From Oscillatoriales cyanobacterium PMM_0080 (GTDB taxonomy: Bacteria; Cyanobacteriota; Cyanobacteriia; Cyanobacteriales; Microcoleaceae): a DNA stretch of 43,726 nt. The stretch lies in assembly GCA_949127775.1 (NCBI GenBank), contig CASBQF010000094.1:80198-123923 (forward strand), written 5' to 3'. Position numbers and translations under genes: made by a program. How positions within the stretch are numbered: position 1 is the stretch's first letter; each line of letters begins with the position of its first letter. The notes below the pieces were generated by a model, which saw nothing but the letters and a program-made list of their open reading frames with translations, made no database searches and had not been told where the DNA came from. Below are positions 22,188 through 32,300 of this stretch, one piece after another.

Positions 22188-25166
22188 TCAGATAACTAAT
22201 TTAATGCCTGTCAGAAAATAAGTGTTCATTTCACCTTTACCTTTGACTTCTATTGTGCCACGACTTTCCAATAAATACTTGTCCTGCAATAGCTGATAAG
22301 TTGCACAGGTGACTTGAATGCACCCAGGTTTGCCGTGGGATTCCATGCGGGAAGCAGTGTTAACGGTGTCTCCCCACAAATCATAAATGAATTTTTTGAT
22401 GCCGATAACTCCGGCGACAACTGGGCCGCTGTTGATGCCGATTCTGATGCTAAAATCTTGATTATGAGTATCGCTGAATTCAGTAATTGCCTGCTGCATA
22501 TCCAGGGCCATTTGGGCGATCGCCTCTGCATGATCGTTTCGGGGCATCGGCAGCCCTCCAACCACCATGTAAGCGTCGCCAATCGTCTTAATTTTTTCCA
22601 AGCCGTGCTTTTGGGCTAGGCGATCGAATGTGGAAAAAATCTCGTTAAGCAAGGAAACTAACTCTGTTGGAGAAATTTGGGAACTAATTTGGGTGAAACC
22701 GACTATATCTGCAAACAATACTGTGACTTCGGCAAAAGTATCGGCGATGATGCTTTGGTCTTGTTTGAGTCTTTCGGCGATCGCTTGTGGCAAAACGTTG
22801 AGTAGGAGGCGATCGGATTTTTCTTGTTCTAATCGTAAAGCTGCCTCAGCTTCTTTGCGAGTTGTGATATCTTCAACAGTACCTTCGTAATACAGTAAAT
22901 TTCCATGTATATCGCAGACAGTATAAGCATTTTCGGCAATCCAAATTATACTGCCATCTTGACGGTAAACTTGAGATTCAAAATGCGATACTTTGCCGTT
23001 TGTTTGCAGTAGTTGGATGATTTTAGTACGACGTTCTGAGTCTACATATAGCTGGCGGTTGATATCAGTTAAATTCCCCATCAACTCCTCGCGAGAACTG
23101 TAACCATAAATATCAATTAACGCATGGTTAATACTGAGATATTCCCCATCTGGAGTAGTTTGAAATATGCCGAGAATCGCATTTTCAAAAATGTTGCGAT
23201 ATTTTGTCTCAGCTTGCCGCAGCGCTTCTTCAGCGCGCTGTCGTTCTCGCGCTTCCACTGCAAAAGTTACAGAGTCTGTTATAGAAACAGCGAAACTTTG
23301 TTCCTCAATAGTCCAATAGCGCGGCATTTCTATGTGTTCCAAACAGAGCACTCCTGCTATTTCTCCGCCTATTTGAATCGGAGTATCTAGCATGGAAGTA
23401 ATGCCTAATGGAATTAGGTGTGATTCCAGAAATTCTCTAGTTCTCAAATCTTTTTGTGCGTCAAAAGCAGCAATGGCGCGTTCTTCTTGTAGTGCTTTAA
23501 AATAGACAGGATAGTCTGCTTCTGCTAATTCCATACCCTTTGAATGCTGGTTGAGAGTACGATCGAACAAATCGAGGCAGTTCATCTTGGATTTAGTGCG
23601 ATCGTACAGCCAGACGCTCGATCGGGCAACTTCCAGAGTACGGCTAGCAGTTTCAGTTATTTCTTGAAGAGCTTTTGTTAAGTCGCCTTGATTCAGCGCT
23701 TTATTTTTGGCTAATTTTATTAATGCCGATTTCTGTTTTTGTAGCTGAAGTTCGCTTTGTTGCAGAGCATTTGTCCGTTCTTGCACTCGAATTTCCAACT
23801 CTTCATTCAGATGAAGCAGCGCTATTTCTGCTTTTCGGCGATCGGTGATATCTGTACCGATGCACAGGATGCCCAGCAGCGATCCCGCTGCATCAAACAG
23901 CGGTTTATTTGCCCAAGCTACCCAAATGCGATCGCCATTGCGCCGAATATTTTCATTTTCATAGCTGGTAAAGCGATCGGGATTTTGTAAAATCTCCTTA
24001 TAAACCAACTCTAAGTTATTCCCTTCGATGTCGGTTGGGGGAATAATTGTTCCCACTGCATTTTTACCAATGATTTCTTCCTGATTGTATCCAAAAAAGA
24101 TTTCCGCAAACTCATTAAAAAAAGTAATCGTGCCGTTAGGCTCCAATTTTACAATAATACTGTTAGCATTTTCCACCAATTCTCGATATTTAATTTCGCT
24201 GTTTTTCAGGGAAATTTCTGCCTCGGCACGTTCGGCTACCGTCGCTGCCAATAATAGCGAAGTAATCGTAACTATAGCCATAAAAGCTTGCAGAAATAAG
24301 ATAGCCTGATTGATATCCTCGGCTTTAGCTATAAATGGGCCACCTCCGTGAGAACTGCCTAAAATTGCGATACTTGAGACGATGAACGATGCCAGGACAG
24401 CGGCCCGCTGACCGAATTGGAGCGCTGCCCAAATTATCAAAGGAAACGGCAAATATTCCAGGGGATAGCGAGAAATAGAAGCTTCATTCTTCGACTCAAA
24501 GACCAGCCAGCTAACTCCAATTAATAATATTAACCATACTGCCCGCCAAATCAAATAATTTTTGGGGCGCTTTGTTTGTATTTTTAAGCGATCTGCGGTT
24601 ACTTTAGGGCGAAAAAATATCAGGATTAAGGGAGTGAAAATTAAAACTCCCATTGTGTCTCCCAACCACCAATTCCACCGAACCGACCAATATTCTGCCC
24701 AATCTACTTTGCCCGCTAAATATATGGAAAAAGCGCCAATAGTACAACTGATTTGAGTAGAAATTAGACCGCCAAACAAGATTAAATTAACTACATCTTT
24801 CAAACGTTCTAAAGACGGACGAAACCCCAGCCAGCGCAGCACACTAGCTGCAAAAACAGCTTGCAAAATAGCACCAAGATTTCCTCCCACCCAAACCGCG
24901 AATATCTGTTCGCTTGGGTTAACTAAATTGAGAAAAAATACACCCAAAACAATCGCAGGCCAGACTTTTCTGCCAAACAATAAAAGTCCGGCTTGTGCAA
25001 TTCCTGCGGGCGGCCACACCGAGGAAGCAAAGGGATTGACACCTTCAATTGCAAATGCTAGTCTCGCCCCCACGGCGTAAGCGATCGCCACGATAGTTAC
25101 TTGGGCTAAGTAGCGCCAAATTCGGGATTGAGGGAATCGAAGAAACTGATTTAGGTTCAGATTCAT
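22188..25166 (-). CDS. MASE1-PAS-GAF-PAS adenylate cyclase (class III)
   Basis: A 992-residue paralogue of the downstream gene, with the same MASE1 membrane sensor (about 15-315), PAS (about 330-455) and C-terminal cyclase (about 815-985). Between them it carries a GAF domain (about 490-650, SSVWLYDRTKSKMNCLDLFD to FAVSITDSVTFAVEA) and a second PAS with PAC (about 660-785). The catalytic Asp, the Lys in KIKTIGDAYMV and the Asp in YDLWGDTVNTASRM mark it as an adenylate cyclase. The last 160 residues are nearly identical to those of the neighbour, so the pair arose by tandem duplication with gain or loss of the GAF-PAS cassette. MASE1 ligands are unknown. Confidence 0.9.
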   Translation of the reverse strand: MNLNLNQFLRFPQSRIWRYLAQVTIVAIAYAVGARLAFAIEGVNPFASSVWPPAGIAQAGLLLFGRKVWPAIVLGVFFLNLVNPSEQIFAVWVGGNLGAILQAVFAASVLRWLGFRPSLERLKDVVNLILFGGLISTQISCTIGAFSIYLAGKVDWAEYWSVRWNWWLGDTMGVLIFTPLILIFFRPKVTADRLKIQTKRPKNYLIWRAVWLILLIGVSWLVFESKNEASISRYPLEYLPFPLIIWAALQFGQRAAVLASFIVSSIAILGSSHGGGPFIAKAEDINQAILFLQAFMAIVTITSLLLAATVAERAEAEISLKNSEIKYRELVENANSIIVKLEPNGTITFFNEFAEIFFGYNQEEIIGKNAVGTIIPPTDIEGNNLELVYKEILQNPDRFTSYENENIRRNGDRIWVAWANKPLFDAAGSLLGILCIGTDITDRRKAEIALLHLNEELEIRVQERTNALQQSELQLQKQKSALIKLAKNKALNQGDLTKALQEITETASRTLEVARSSVWLYDRTKSKMNCLDLFDRTLNQHSKGMELAEADYPVYFKALQEERAIAAFDAQKDLRTREFLESHLIPLGITSMLDTPIQIGGEIAGVLCLEHIEMPRYWTIEEQSFAVSITDSVTFAVEARERQRAEEALRQAETKYRNIFENAILGIFQTTPDGEYLSINHALIDIYGYSSREELMGNLTDINRQLYVDSERRTKIIQLLQTNGKVSHFESQVYRQDGSIIWIAENAYTVCDIHGNLLYYEGTVEDITTRKEAEAALRLEQEKSDRLLLNVLPQAIAERLKQDQSIIADTFAEVTVLFADIVGFTQISSQISPTELVSLLNEIFSTFDRLAQKHGLEKIKTIGDAYMVVGGLPMPRNDHAEAIAQMALDMQQAITEFSDTHNQDFSIRIGINSGPVVAGVIGIKKFIYDLWGDTVNTASRMESHGKPGCIQVTCATYQLLQDKYLLESRGTIEVKGKGEMNTYFLTGIKLVI

Positions 25167-25167
25167 T

Positions 25168-25275
25168 GCGCACCTTACTACTCGTTAATGTAGGGTGCGC
25201 AGTGCGCACCTTACCTCTATACATTGCGCACATTACTACCTGTGAATATAGGTGCAGCGCGCACCTTATCGTTAC
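25168..25275. repeat. cluster of GTAGGGTGCGC repeats
   Basis: The gap between the cyclase and proS genes holds repeated TGCGCACCTTAC words and their complement: 25167-25178, an inverted pair at 25190-25214 and degenerate copies near 25224 and 25260. The 25-bp unit at 25190-25214 is the reverse complement, but for the centre base, of 33896-33920. Confidence 0.75.
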
Positions 25276-25281
25276 AATAAC

Positions 25282-27087
25282 TTATTTGATGGCGGCATCA
25301 ATCCACTGTTTTAAAGTAGAATTGACTTCCTCAATCAGAATTTCATGGGATTTGTGAGTTGCTCTTTCGACAACTTCAACTTTCCCTAGGCTCAGGGAAC
25401 GGCCGGTCACAATGCGATAGGGAATGCCGATTAAATCGGCATCTTTGAATTTGACTCCAGCTCGTTCGTCGCGGTCATCTAGTAAGGTTTCAATGCCAGA
25501 TTGGTTAAGTTCTGCGTAGAGTTTTTCGGCGACTTCTACTTGTTTAGCATCGGAAATCTTGGGGATACAGATGATCACATGATAGGGTGCGATCGCCACT
25601 GGCCAAATAATTCCATCTTTGTCGTAGGATTGTTCTACGGCAGATTGAGCTAGTCGCGATACACCGACGCCGTAGCAGCCCATCACAAAGGGCATTTCTT
25701 CGCCTTGTTCGTTGGTGTAGGTGGCCCCCATTGCTTGAGAGTATTTTGTGCCTAATTGGAAGATGTGGCCGACTTCGATGCCTCGGGCACTTTGCAAAGT
25801 TTGTTCGGGATTGTGCACCGCCCGATCGCCCTTTTTGGCACTTCTGACACCGACAACCGTTGCAGGTAGGGGAAATTCTTTGTCCCAATTCGCGCCGACA
25901 ACGTGGTATCCTGACTCGTTAGAACCAGTGACAAAGTTGGTGAGATCGACGGCGGTGCGATCGATCAAACGCAAAAACTTAGAATTAACCTGCTTACTCC
26001 CAGCGATATAATCATCAGCAACATCGGGAGCCATATAACCCAGAGGCAAAGATTTAGCCGCCCATTTTCCTTGAGCTTCCGCATCAGGAACCGTCAAAAA
26101 TAGGATTGTTTTAGCTTGATAATTCCCAGCTAATTTTGTTAATTCATTCAACAACTTAACCTGATTCACATCTTGGTCGCCGCGAATACTTACCAAGACC
26201 AAGACAGTCATGCCATTATCATAAACAGCCTGATAAAGCACATTTTTGACAACTTGCGTCGGAGAACACTTCAAAAACTTACAAAGTTTATTAATCGTTT
26301 CAGTTCCCGGCGTTTCCCGCTTTTCAAAACTTGCAAAAGGCGAAGATTCCGCATCAGCCGGCATCGACACAGCCTTCTCCACATTAGCAGCATACTGACC
26401 ATCTTCAGTATAAAGAACTTCATCCTCACCCGCGTCTGCCAGCACCATAAACTCTTGAGAACCAGAGCCACCAATTGCGCCAGAATCAGCATCTACCGCT
26501 CGAAATTCCAAGCCCGATCGGCGCAGCATATTGCTATAAGCCTGAGCCATCTCCTGATAAGTTTTTTTCAGGCTTTCTTCATTAGTATGGAAAGAATAGC
26601 CATCTTTCATAATGAACTCGCGGCCGCGCATCAAGCCAAATCTAGGGCGAATCTCATCGCGAAATTTGTTTTGAATTTGATAGAGATGTACGGGTAATTG
26701 CCGATAGGAACGAATCATATCTTTAGCAATTGTAGTAATTACTTCTTCGTGAGTTGGGCCCAGTCCCACTTCTCGCTGCTGCCTGTCTTTCATAGCAAAC
26801 ATAATACCTTCAGCTTGAGTGTAGGTATCCCAGCGGCCAGATTCCCGCCACAAATCGGCCGGTTGTAGTTGCGGCAGGAGGCATTCTTGAGCACCAGTCG
26901 CATCCATTTCTTCGCGCACAATTTGCGAGACTTTTTTGAGGACTCGCCACATTAAAGGGAGATAAGCATAAATCCCACTACCGATGCGCCGGATGTATCC
27001 AGCACGGAGTAATAGTTTGTGGCTGGGGATTTCTGCTTCTGCTGGATCTTCCCGCAGGGTGACGAAAAGCATTTGAGAGAGTCGCAT
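25282..27087 (-). CDS. proS: prolyl-tRNA synthetase
   Basis: A 601-residue class II aminoacyl-tRNA synthetase charging tRNA(Pro). This is the bacterial type with an editing insertion. Motif 1 lies near [25 protein letters not shown], motif 2 in [19 protein letters not shown] and motif 3 in [18 protein letters not shown]. The insertion between motifs 2 and 3 (about 230-390) is the YbaK-like editing domain that clears Ala-tRNA(Pro). The C-terminal anticodon-binding domain starts near [24 protein letters not shown]. Length is as expected (E. coli 572). The start [13 protein letters not shown] is canonical. Confidence 0.97.
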   Translation of the reverse strand: MRLSQMLFVTLREDPAEAEIPSHKLLLRAGYIRRIGSGIYAYLPLMWRVLKKVSQIVREEMDATGAQECLLPQLQPADLWRESGRWDTYTQAEGIMFAMKDRQQREVGLGPTHEEVITTIAKDMIRSYRQLPVHLYQIQNKFRDEIRPRFGLMRGREFIMKDGYSFHTNEESLKKTYQEMAQAYSNMLRRSGLEFRAVDADSGAIGGSGSQEFMVLADAGEDEVLYTEDGQYAANVEKAVSMPADAESSPFASFEKRETPGTETINKLCKFLKCSPTQVVKNVLYQAVYDNGMTVLVLVSIRGDQDVNQVKLLNELTKLAGNYQAKTILFLTVPDAEAQGKWAAKSLPLGYMAPDVADDYIAGSKQVNSKFLRLIDRTAVDLTNFVTGSNESGYHVVGANWDKEFPLPATVVGVRSAKKGDRAVHNPEQTLQSARGIEVGHIFQLGTKYSQAMGATYTNEQGEEMPFVMGCYGVGVSRLAQSAVEQSYDKDGIIWPVAIAPYHVIICIPKISDAKQVEVAEKLYAELNQSGIETLLDDRDERAGVKFKDADLIGIPYRIVTGRSLSLGKVEVVERATHKSHEILIEEVNSTLKQWIDAAIK

Positions 27088-27132
27088 GGCTGGTTTCCTT
27101 AAAATACCGGATAATTGTCATCTTAGATTAAC

Positions 27133-27149
27133 TTCTGATATTATCAGAA
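27133..27149. promoter_or_regulatory. perfect 17-bp palindrome in the proS divergent region
   Basis: TTCTGATA-T-TATCAGAA is a perfect dyad, 46 nt upstream of the proS ATG and 24 nt upstream of the divergent small gene. It could be an operator for either gene. No regulator is suggested by the neighbours. Confidence 0.45.
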
Positions 27150-27172
27150 CTAAGCCAGATTTGATTAAATCC

Positions 27173-27487
27173 ATGAATAAAATTTTGCAAAATTATCAAA
27201 AAGGTATGACAGCATATGATAATTGTCACAATTCTACTCTGCAATCTCAGTGGATTGCCTTACAAGATGAAATAGGAGAGTTTGTTCAAGAACCCAACTT
27301 AAGCGAAATTTGGGATATTCTTCATGCTGCTGGTCGATTGCTGTACAAACTAATCGGAATTCCTTTACATTTTGTCGCCTATCCTACTGTTCGCAAACAT
27401 AGCGAACGTTTTGAGGAGTACGGCTGTATTCGCAGCCGGCGCAACTGCGAGGGTAAATGCTGCAAACAATTGACAGTGGACAGTTGA
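27173..27487 (+). CDS. conserved-looking hypothetical protein
   Basis: A 104-residue protein I cannot name. It is mostly helical, with no signal or membrane segment. The C-terminal third has a Cys/Arg-rich segment (YGCIRSRRNCEGKCC) and, before it, a YPTVRKHSERF motif that looks like a nucleic-acid or cofactor-binding patch; this is a guess. The upstream in-frame ATG at 27086 would overlap the proS start on the other strand, so the internal ATG is preferred. The last residues (QLTVDS) are encoded by the start of a heptamer array, suggesting that the original C-terminus was altered by repeat growth. Confidence 0.55.
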   Translation: MNKILQNYQKGMTAYDNCHNSTLQSQWIALQDEIGEFVQEPNLSEIWDILHAAGRLLYKLIGIPLHFVAYPTVRKHSERFEEYGCIRSRRNCEGKCCKQLTVDS

Positions 27488-27517
27488 CAGTTGACAGTGG
27501 ACAGTGGATAGTTGATA
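27468..27517. repeat. heptamer tandem repeat (CAGTTGA/CAGTGGA)
   Basis: About seven 7-bp units mixing CAGTGGA, CAGTTGA and TAGTTGA. The array begins inside the end of the preceding coding sequence and supplies its stop codon. Confidence 0.88.
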
Positions 27518-27520
27518 GCG

Positions 27521-27625
27521 CAATACGGTATCAGTTAGGCTTGTCCGAAGAGAGGAACGAAGTAGTCGCAGAGTCGATTTTTGCGAGCGTTTTGGCTCCA
27601 AGATCGTCTTAACTGAACGGTATTG
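27521..27625. repeat. 105-bp element with imperfect terminal inverted repeats
   Basis: Left end CAATACGGTATCAGTTAGG (27521-27539) and right end CTTAACTGAACGGTATTG (27608-27625) are complementary apart from a one-base indel and a few mismatches. Noncoding, MITE-like, directly after the heptamer array. Confidence 0.6.
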
Positions 27626-27668
27626 GTTTATGGTGAGACTTTTAAACTGTTTATAGCTGACAATTCTC

Positions 27669-28622
27669 ATGACTAGATTTATTCACGACCAATTTGCCAA
27701 ACAGTATCTCAAAGAACTATTAACTCCTCTCGGCAATGTCGAAACCAGCCGCGATATTGTTGGAGAAGTGAGGCAGGCTGACGTTTTATTTGGCCCAAAA
27801 TCGGCATCAGAAATCGCAGCCACAACCCTCGGAATTTTGGGTAAAATTGCAGCAAAACCTGCGATGATTGAACCATTTCGCAGTCCCGTACAATCCACAG
27901 AAATTCGCAGTTGTCTGGGCAAACTCTTCGATCTGCACGCCGAATTTGAACGCATCGCAGCCAGAGATAATACCCGGATTGCAGAGGCAGATTTCCCACA
28001 ACTTTGGATACTGTCGCCGACAGTTTCCGACGCGATACTAGCTGGATTTGGGGCGACTCCTGAACCTGAAAATTGGGTAAGTGGAGTTTATTTTTTGGGT
28101 TCGTCTCTGAAAGCAGCGATTATTGCAATTCACCAACTCCCCCGCACTCCTGAAACTTTGTGGCTGAGAGTTTTGGGGAAGGGAAACGTGCAGAAGCAAG
28201 CTATTGCCGAATTGAGAGAATTACCGTCAGATAATGTTTTTAGGTTAAATGCGCTAGAATTATTGTACAACTTGCGAACGATTTTAGAAGTCCGCAAAGA
28301 CATGGATCGAGAAGATCGGGAGTTAATCATGGAACTGTCACCCCTATATTTGCAACGGCTTGAAGATGCGACTCAGCGAGGTATTGAGCAAGGTATCGAG
28401 CAAGGTATCGAGCAAGGTATTCAGCAAGTTCAGCGCACTAAACGCCTGATGGTTGAGAGTATGCTACAAGTGAAATTTGGCGAGATTGATGAAGAATTAG
28501 CCCAAATAATCGAGCCTTTGATTTTACTAGAAATTCTCGATCGCACGCGACTGATTATGGAGCTCGATCGCACTGAATTACTAGCTCGTTTTGATATATC
28601 GAAAAACCCACCGGAATCCTAA
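27669..28622 (+). CDS. cyanobacterial hypothetical with GIEQG repeats (Rpn/YhgA-style)
   Basis: A 317-residue protein of a type common in filamentous cyanobacteria. The N-terminus FIHDQFAKQYLKELLTPLG, followed by EVRQADVLFGP, resembles the nuclease-like core of DUF4351/Rpn-style proteins. Near residue 238 is a run of GIEQ repeats (GIEQGIEQGIEQGIQQ), then a helical tail with VKFGEIDEELAQIIEPLILLE and LDRTRLIMELDRTELL. The role of the family is not established; some Rpn relatives are DNA nucleases. A truncated, frameshifted duplicate follows at 28678-28951. The gene stands alone; no Shine-Dalgarno site is evident. The family call is tentative. Confidence 0.65.
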   Translation: MTRFIHDQFAKQYLKELLTPLGNVETSRDIVGEVRQADVLFGPKSASEIAATTLGILGKIAAKPAMIEPFRSPVQSTEIRSCLGKLFDLHAEFERIAARDNTRIAEADFPQLWILSPTVSDAILAGFGATPEPENWVSGVYFLGSSLKAAIIAIHQLPRTPETLWLRVLGKGNVQKQAIAELRELPSDNVFRLNALELLYNLRTILEVRKDMDREDRELIMELSPLYLQRLEDATQRGIEQGIEQGIEQGIQQVQRTKRLMVESMLQVKFGEIDEELAQIIEPLILLEILDRTRLIMELDRTELLARFDISKNPPES

Positions 28623-28628
28623 CTCAGC

Positions 28629-28657
28629 AGCGCACTCTACGATATGTAGGGTGCGCT
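28629..28657. repeat. hairpin repeat AGCGCACTCTAC, copy 1
   Basis: AGCGCACTCTAC (28629-28640), GATAT, GTAGGGTGCGCT (28646-28657); arms match at 11 of 12 positions. It follows the stop of the 317-residue gene, and the same hairpin follows the duplicated tail at 28958-28986. Confidence 0.75.
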
Positions 28658-28677
28658 GAATATCACTTGACTGTTTA

Positions 28678-28951
28678 TTATAGATAGAGAAGATGTGGAG
28701 TTGATTATGAAACTGTCACCCATCATTTGCAACGGCTTGAAGATGCGACTCAGCAAGGTATCGAGGAATGTAAACGCGTGATCGTTGAGAGTCTGCTACA
28801 AGTTAAATTTGGCGAGATTGATCAAGAATTAGCCAAAATAATCGAGCCTTTGATTGAATTAGAAACTCTCGATCGCACGCGACTGATTATGCAGCTAGAT
28901 CGATCGCAATTACTGGCACATTTCGATACTCAAAATCAAACGGAATCATAA
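28678..28951 (+). pseudogene. truncated, frameshifted duplicate of the preceding gene's 3' end
   Basis: The DNA repeats the last third of the 317-residue gene. In one frame it gives DREDVELIMKLSP, matching DREDRELIMELSP. One base is then missing near 28722-28727 and the match continues in another frame as LQRLEDATQQGIEE...VESLLQVKFGEID...LDRTRLIMQLDRSQLL to a stop at 28951. Most of the GIEQ repeats are absent. The N-terminal two thirds were never copied or have been lost. An ATG-initiated 74-residue frame (28727-28951) remains open, but it is best read as a relic. Confidence 0.82.
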
Positions 28952-28957
28952 ATCAGT

Positions 28958-28986
28958 AGCGCACTCTACGATATTTAGGGTGCGCC
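28958..28986. repeat. hairpin repeat AGCGCACTCTAC, copy 2
   Basis: The same left arm as at 28629, a GATAT loop and a right arm TTAGGGTGCGCC with two changes. Its place after the duplicated gene tail shows that the duplication included the downstream hairpin. Confidence 0.75.
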
Positions 28987-28992
28987 GCATCG

Positions 28993-29305
28993 TACCTTAC
29001 GACTATAGATCGCCCCGCCTCAAACTTGCCGCTTCTGAGCGAACTCTACTGCAAACCGTCTCACAAAAACTCATTTCTGACTTTAGACTGATTTATTTTT
29101 AAGCTTCAACAGCCATAATCAGCAGTAAGGATGAAAGAACTAAAGAACTGATTTAATTCTCATTCTAATCTAACGAACAAAGGCTTCCGTAAGATAAAGC
29201 CTGACAAAAACAAACCACAATCTAAAAAGTTCAAACTCCCCTAGGTAAAAGTTAGGGGTAAATTTGAATATGCCTAAATTGGAAAAAAACTGTAGGAGGT
29301 AAATT
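28993..29305. other. 313-nt noncoding leader of the large repeat-protein gene
   Basis: No open frame with coding character is seen on either strand. The end holds a strong AGGAGG ribosome site about 7 nt before the ATG at 29306. I could not pick out a convincing -35/-10 pair. The length leaves room for a long leader or distal control. Confidence 0.5.
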
Positions 29306-32300
29306 ATGTTTGAAAGCAAGTTATTAATGTCGTTGTCCAGTCCCCTACTCAGTAGTGTTCAAATACCAATAGAAATAGATGTGCCATACAACCACCCCGA
29401 TATCGAAGGGTTGACGTTTCTGAGTCCTCAGTTTTTCGTGGCATTAATCGCCGGAGTCATCATGGCTTTCGGCTTTCAATTCCTGTTAACAAATTTCTCA
29501 ATCGCTGCCAAAATCTCAAATTGGGATGAGGCTTTACCCGACACTGACGATGATGACGAGTCGGAAAGTTTAGGCACTAAAGTTCGCAAGATCGAAGGTT
29601 TAGTCGGAGGTTGGATTTTAGTTACAGTTAATCTAGCTTTATTTCTGGCTTGTTTTCTGGCGGTCAAACTAACTTCAATTGCCAGCGTAGATGGAGCGGC
29701 AATTATTGGTATAGTCATCTGGGCAGCATACTTTTTAACCTTGGTATGGCTCGGTTCTAGCGCCGTCGGTTCGATGATTGGTTCCTTGATAAAAACTGCT
29801 TTTTCAGGCGTTCAAGGCATTATGGGCACTGCTGGTGCAGCCATGAGCGGCAAGATGGCCAGCGACCAAATGGTCAATACTGTAGAGGCATCTGTTGCTG
29901 CTGTCCGTCGCGAATTGAGTTCGGCTGTAGACCCGGATAGCATTCGTGAAACACTGCAAGATTATGTCGGTACTTTGCAGTTGCCAAAGTTGGATGTCAA
30001 GGAAATTCGCGGTCAATTTGAAAAGTTGCTGGGCGATGCGGATATCAAATCTCTTGCTGGAAGCGACGTTTTGAAGAATATTAATAGCCAGACTTTTGTG
30101 GATTTAATTAGCAGTCGTACTGATTTTTCCAAGGAGGAAATAAATCAAGTTTCTGAGCAGCTCGAAGGCGTTTGGAAGCAAACATTTGGCAAACAGCAAG
30201 AGCAGAAAGATCCAAATTTAGAGTTGGTTGATTTTCTGAAGTTTGCGGCTCCTGATTTGCTGAAATCTGACGAACTCAATGCCAAGTTGTCTCAAATTCT
30301 GGAAACTCGGGAAAACAAATCAGAATCGTCGAGTCCGGGCGGCATGAAGCGAGTGATGCAAATGGGCGTAGAAGCTCTTGTCGGTACTGTTTTATCGCGG
30401 ACAGATTTGTCGGATTTGGATGTTGAAAAAATCTCTGGTCAGTTGCAGCAACTGACAGCAAAAGGGACGGAGAAAGCTAAATCTTTGGCTTCTAAAGTTG
30501 GTGACAAAGTGCCTGCACTGCCTTTTAATACAGCTAAGGCTGATGTGGAAAACTACTTGATGAATACCCAACCTTGGCATCTCAACCGAGAAACAATTAA
30601 GCAGGAATTTAGGGATGTAATTTACGACCCGGAAGCTTCCCCGGGGGCGGTTTTGCGCCAGTTAGAGCAGTTTAATCCTGAGTATTTTGTAGGGATTCTG
30701 GGCCGCCGCGAGGGCTTTGCTTCTGAACAAGCACAGGAAATTGCCGAACAGCTTGAAAGTGTCCGCCAAGAAGTTTTGGAAATTGTGCGAGATGCTGCTG
30801 GTGATGAACAGTCTCAAGATTTGCGCAGCCGGATTGAGAATTATTTGCGATCGACTGGCAAGGATGAATTGAGTCCTGAAGGTATCGAAAAAGACTTTCA
30901 AGCGCTTTTGGAAGACCGAGATGTTGGTTTTGAGGCTTTGCGCGATCGCCTGTCACAATTCGATCGCGATACTCTGGTACAGTTGCTCGGTCAGCGGGAA
31001 GATTTCAGCCCCGAGGAAGCAGATCAGTTAATTGGGCGGCTTGAAAGTTCGCGCGATGGCGTAATTTCAAAAGCTCAGGAATTGCAAGAGCAAGCGAAGT
31101 CGAAAGCACAAGAAGTACGCCAAAAGGTAGAAGAATATCTCCGCAATACTAACAAGGAAGAACTCAATCCTGAAGCTATAGAACGCGAGTTTCAAACTTT
31201 ATTTGAAGACCCGCAATCTGGATTGAAAGCGCTGGGCGAACGCTTATCTCAATTCGACCGCGATACGCTGGTGCAGTTGCTTTCGCAGCGCCAAGACCTC
31301 AGCGAAGAACAGATAAATGGGGCGATCGACAAGATCGAATCTGTGCGCGACAACATCATCCACGCGCCGCAAATAGTTGCAGACAAAGCCAAGGAACAGT
31401 ACGAAGAAGTTACGACTAAGATTGGTGAGTACCTGCGGAATACCAACCTCGAAGAACTCGATCCTGAAGGGATTAATCGGGATTTGACTAAATTGTTTGA
31501 AAATCCCAAAGAGGGTGCTGTCGCACTGCGGGAAAGACTTTCTCAGGTCGATCGCGAAACCTTGGTCAAGCTGCTTTCACAACGGGAAGATTTGAGCGAA
31601 GAACAGATCAATCGGACGATCGATCGCGTGCAAAATTCGATTCGCACGATCGTGAAATCGCCCCGCCGCTTGGCATCTCGCGCTCAAAAAACTGTACGGG
31701 ATTTCCAAGGAAGTTTGGAAAATTACCTGCAAAATACGAATAAGGATGAACTCAATCCTGAAGGTATTAAACGCGATTTGCAGTTGCTGTTTAATGAACC
31801 GGGAGCGGGTATCCAAAGTTTGGGCGATCGGCTGAAGCATTTCGATCGCGATACGCTGGTAGCCTTGCTGTCGCAGCGTGAGGATATTTCGGAAGAGGAA
31901 GCCAACAAAATTGCCGACCAAATTGAATCTGTCCGCAACCAAGTTGTCGAACAAATTCAAATGGTGCAAGACAAGTTTCAATCTGTCCTAGATGGTCTTT
32001 TCGGTCGAATTCGTGATTACCTCAATTCGCTCGATCGCCCGGAGCTCAACTACGAAGGCATCAAGCGGGACTTCCGCAAAGTGTTTGACGATCCGCAGGG
32101 TGGATTTGACGCAATTAAGCAGCGTTTGGGCGAGTTCGATCGCGGTACTTTAGTAGCGCTGCTGAGTTCTCGTTCAGATATTTCCGAGACTGACGCTCAC
32201 CGAATTGTTGACCAAATGGAAGGAGCGCGGGACACCGTTCTGTCGCGCTCTGAACGCCTGCAAACTGAAGCCAAAAAACGCATTAAAGAACTCAAAAATA

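Noticed and set aside
27086-27172. Earlier start for the hypothetical gene at 27173
   Set aside because: It would overlap the proS start on the other strand and run through the palindromic promoter region.
28727-28951. 74-residue frame as a separate gene
   Set aside because: It is a piece of a frameshifted duplicate of the preceding gene and starts inside a conserved helix of it.
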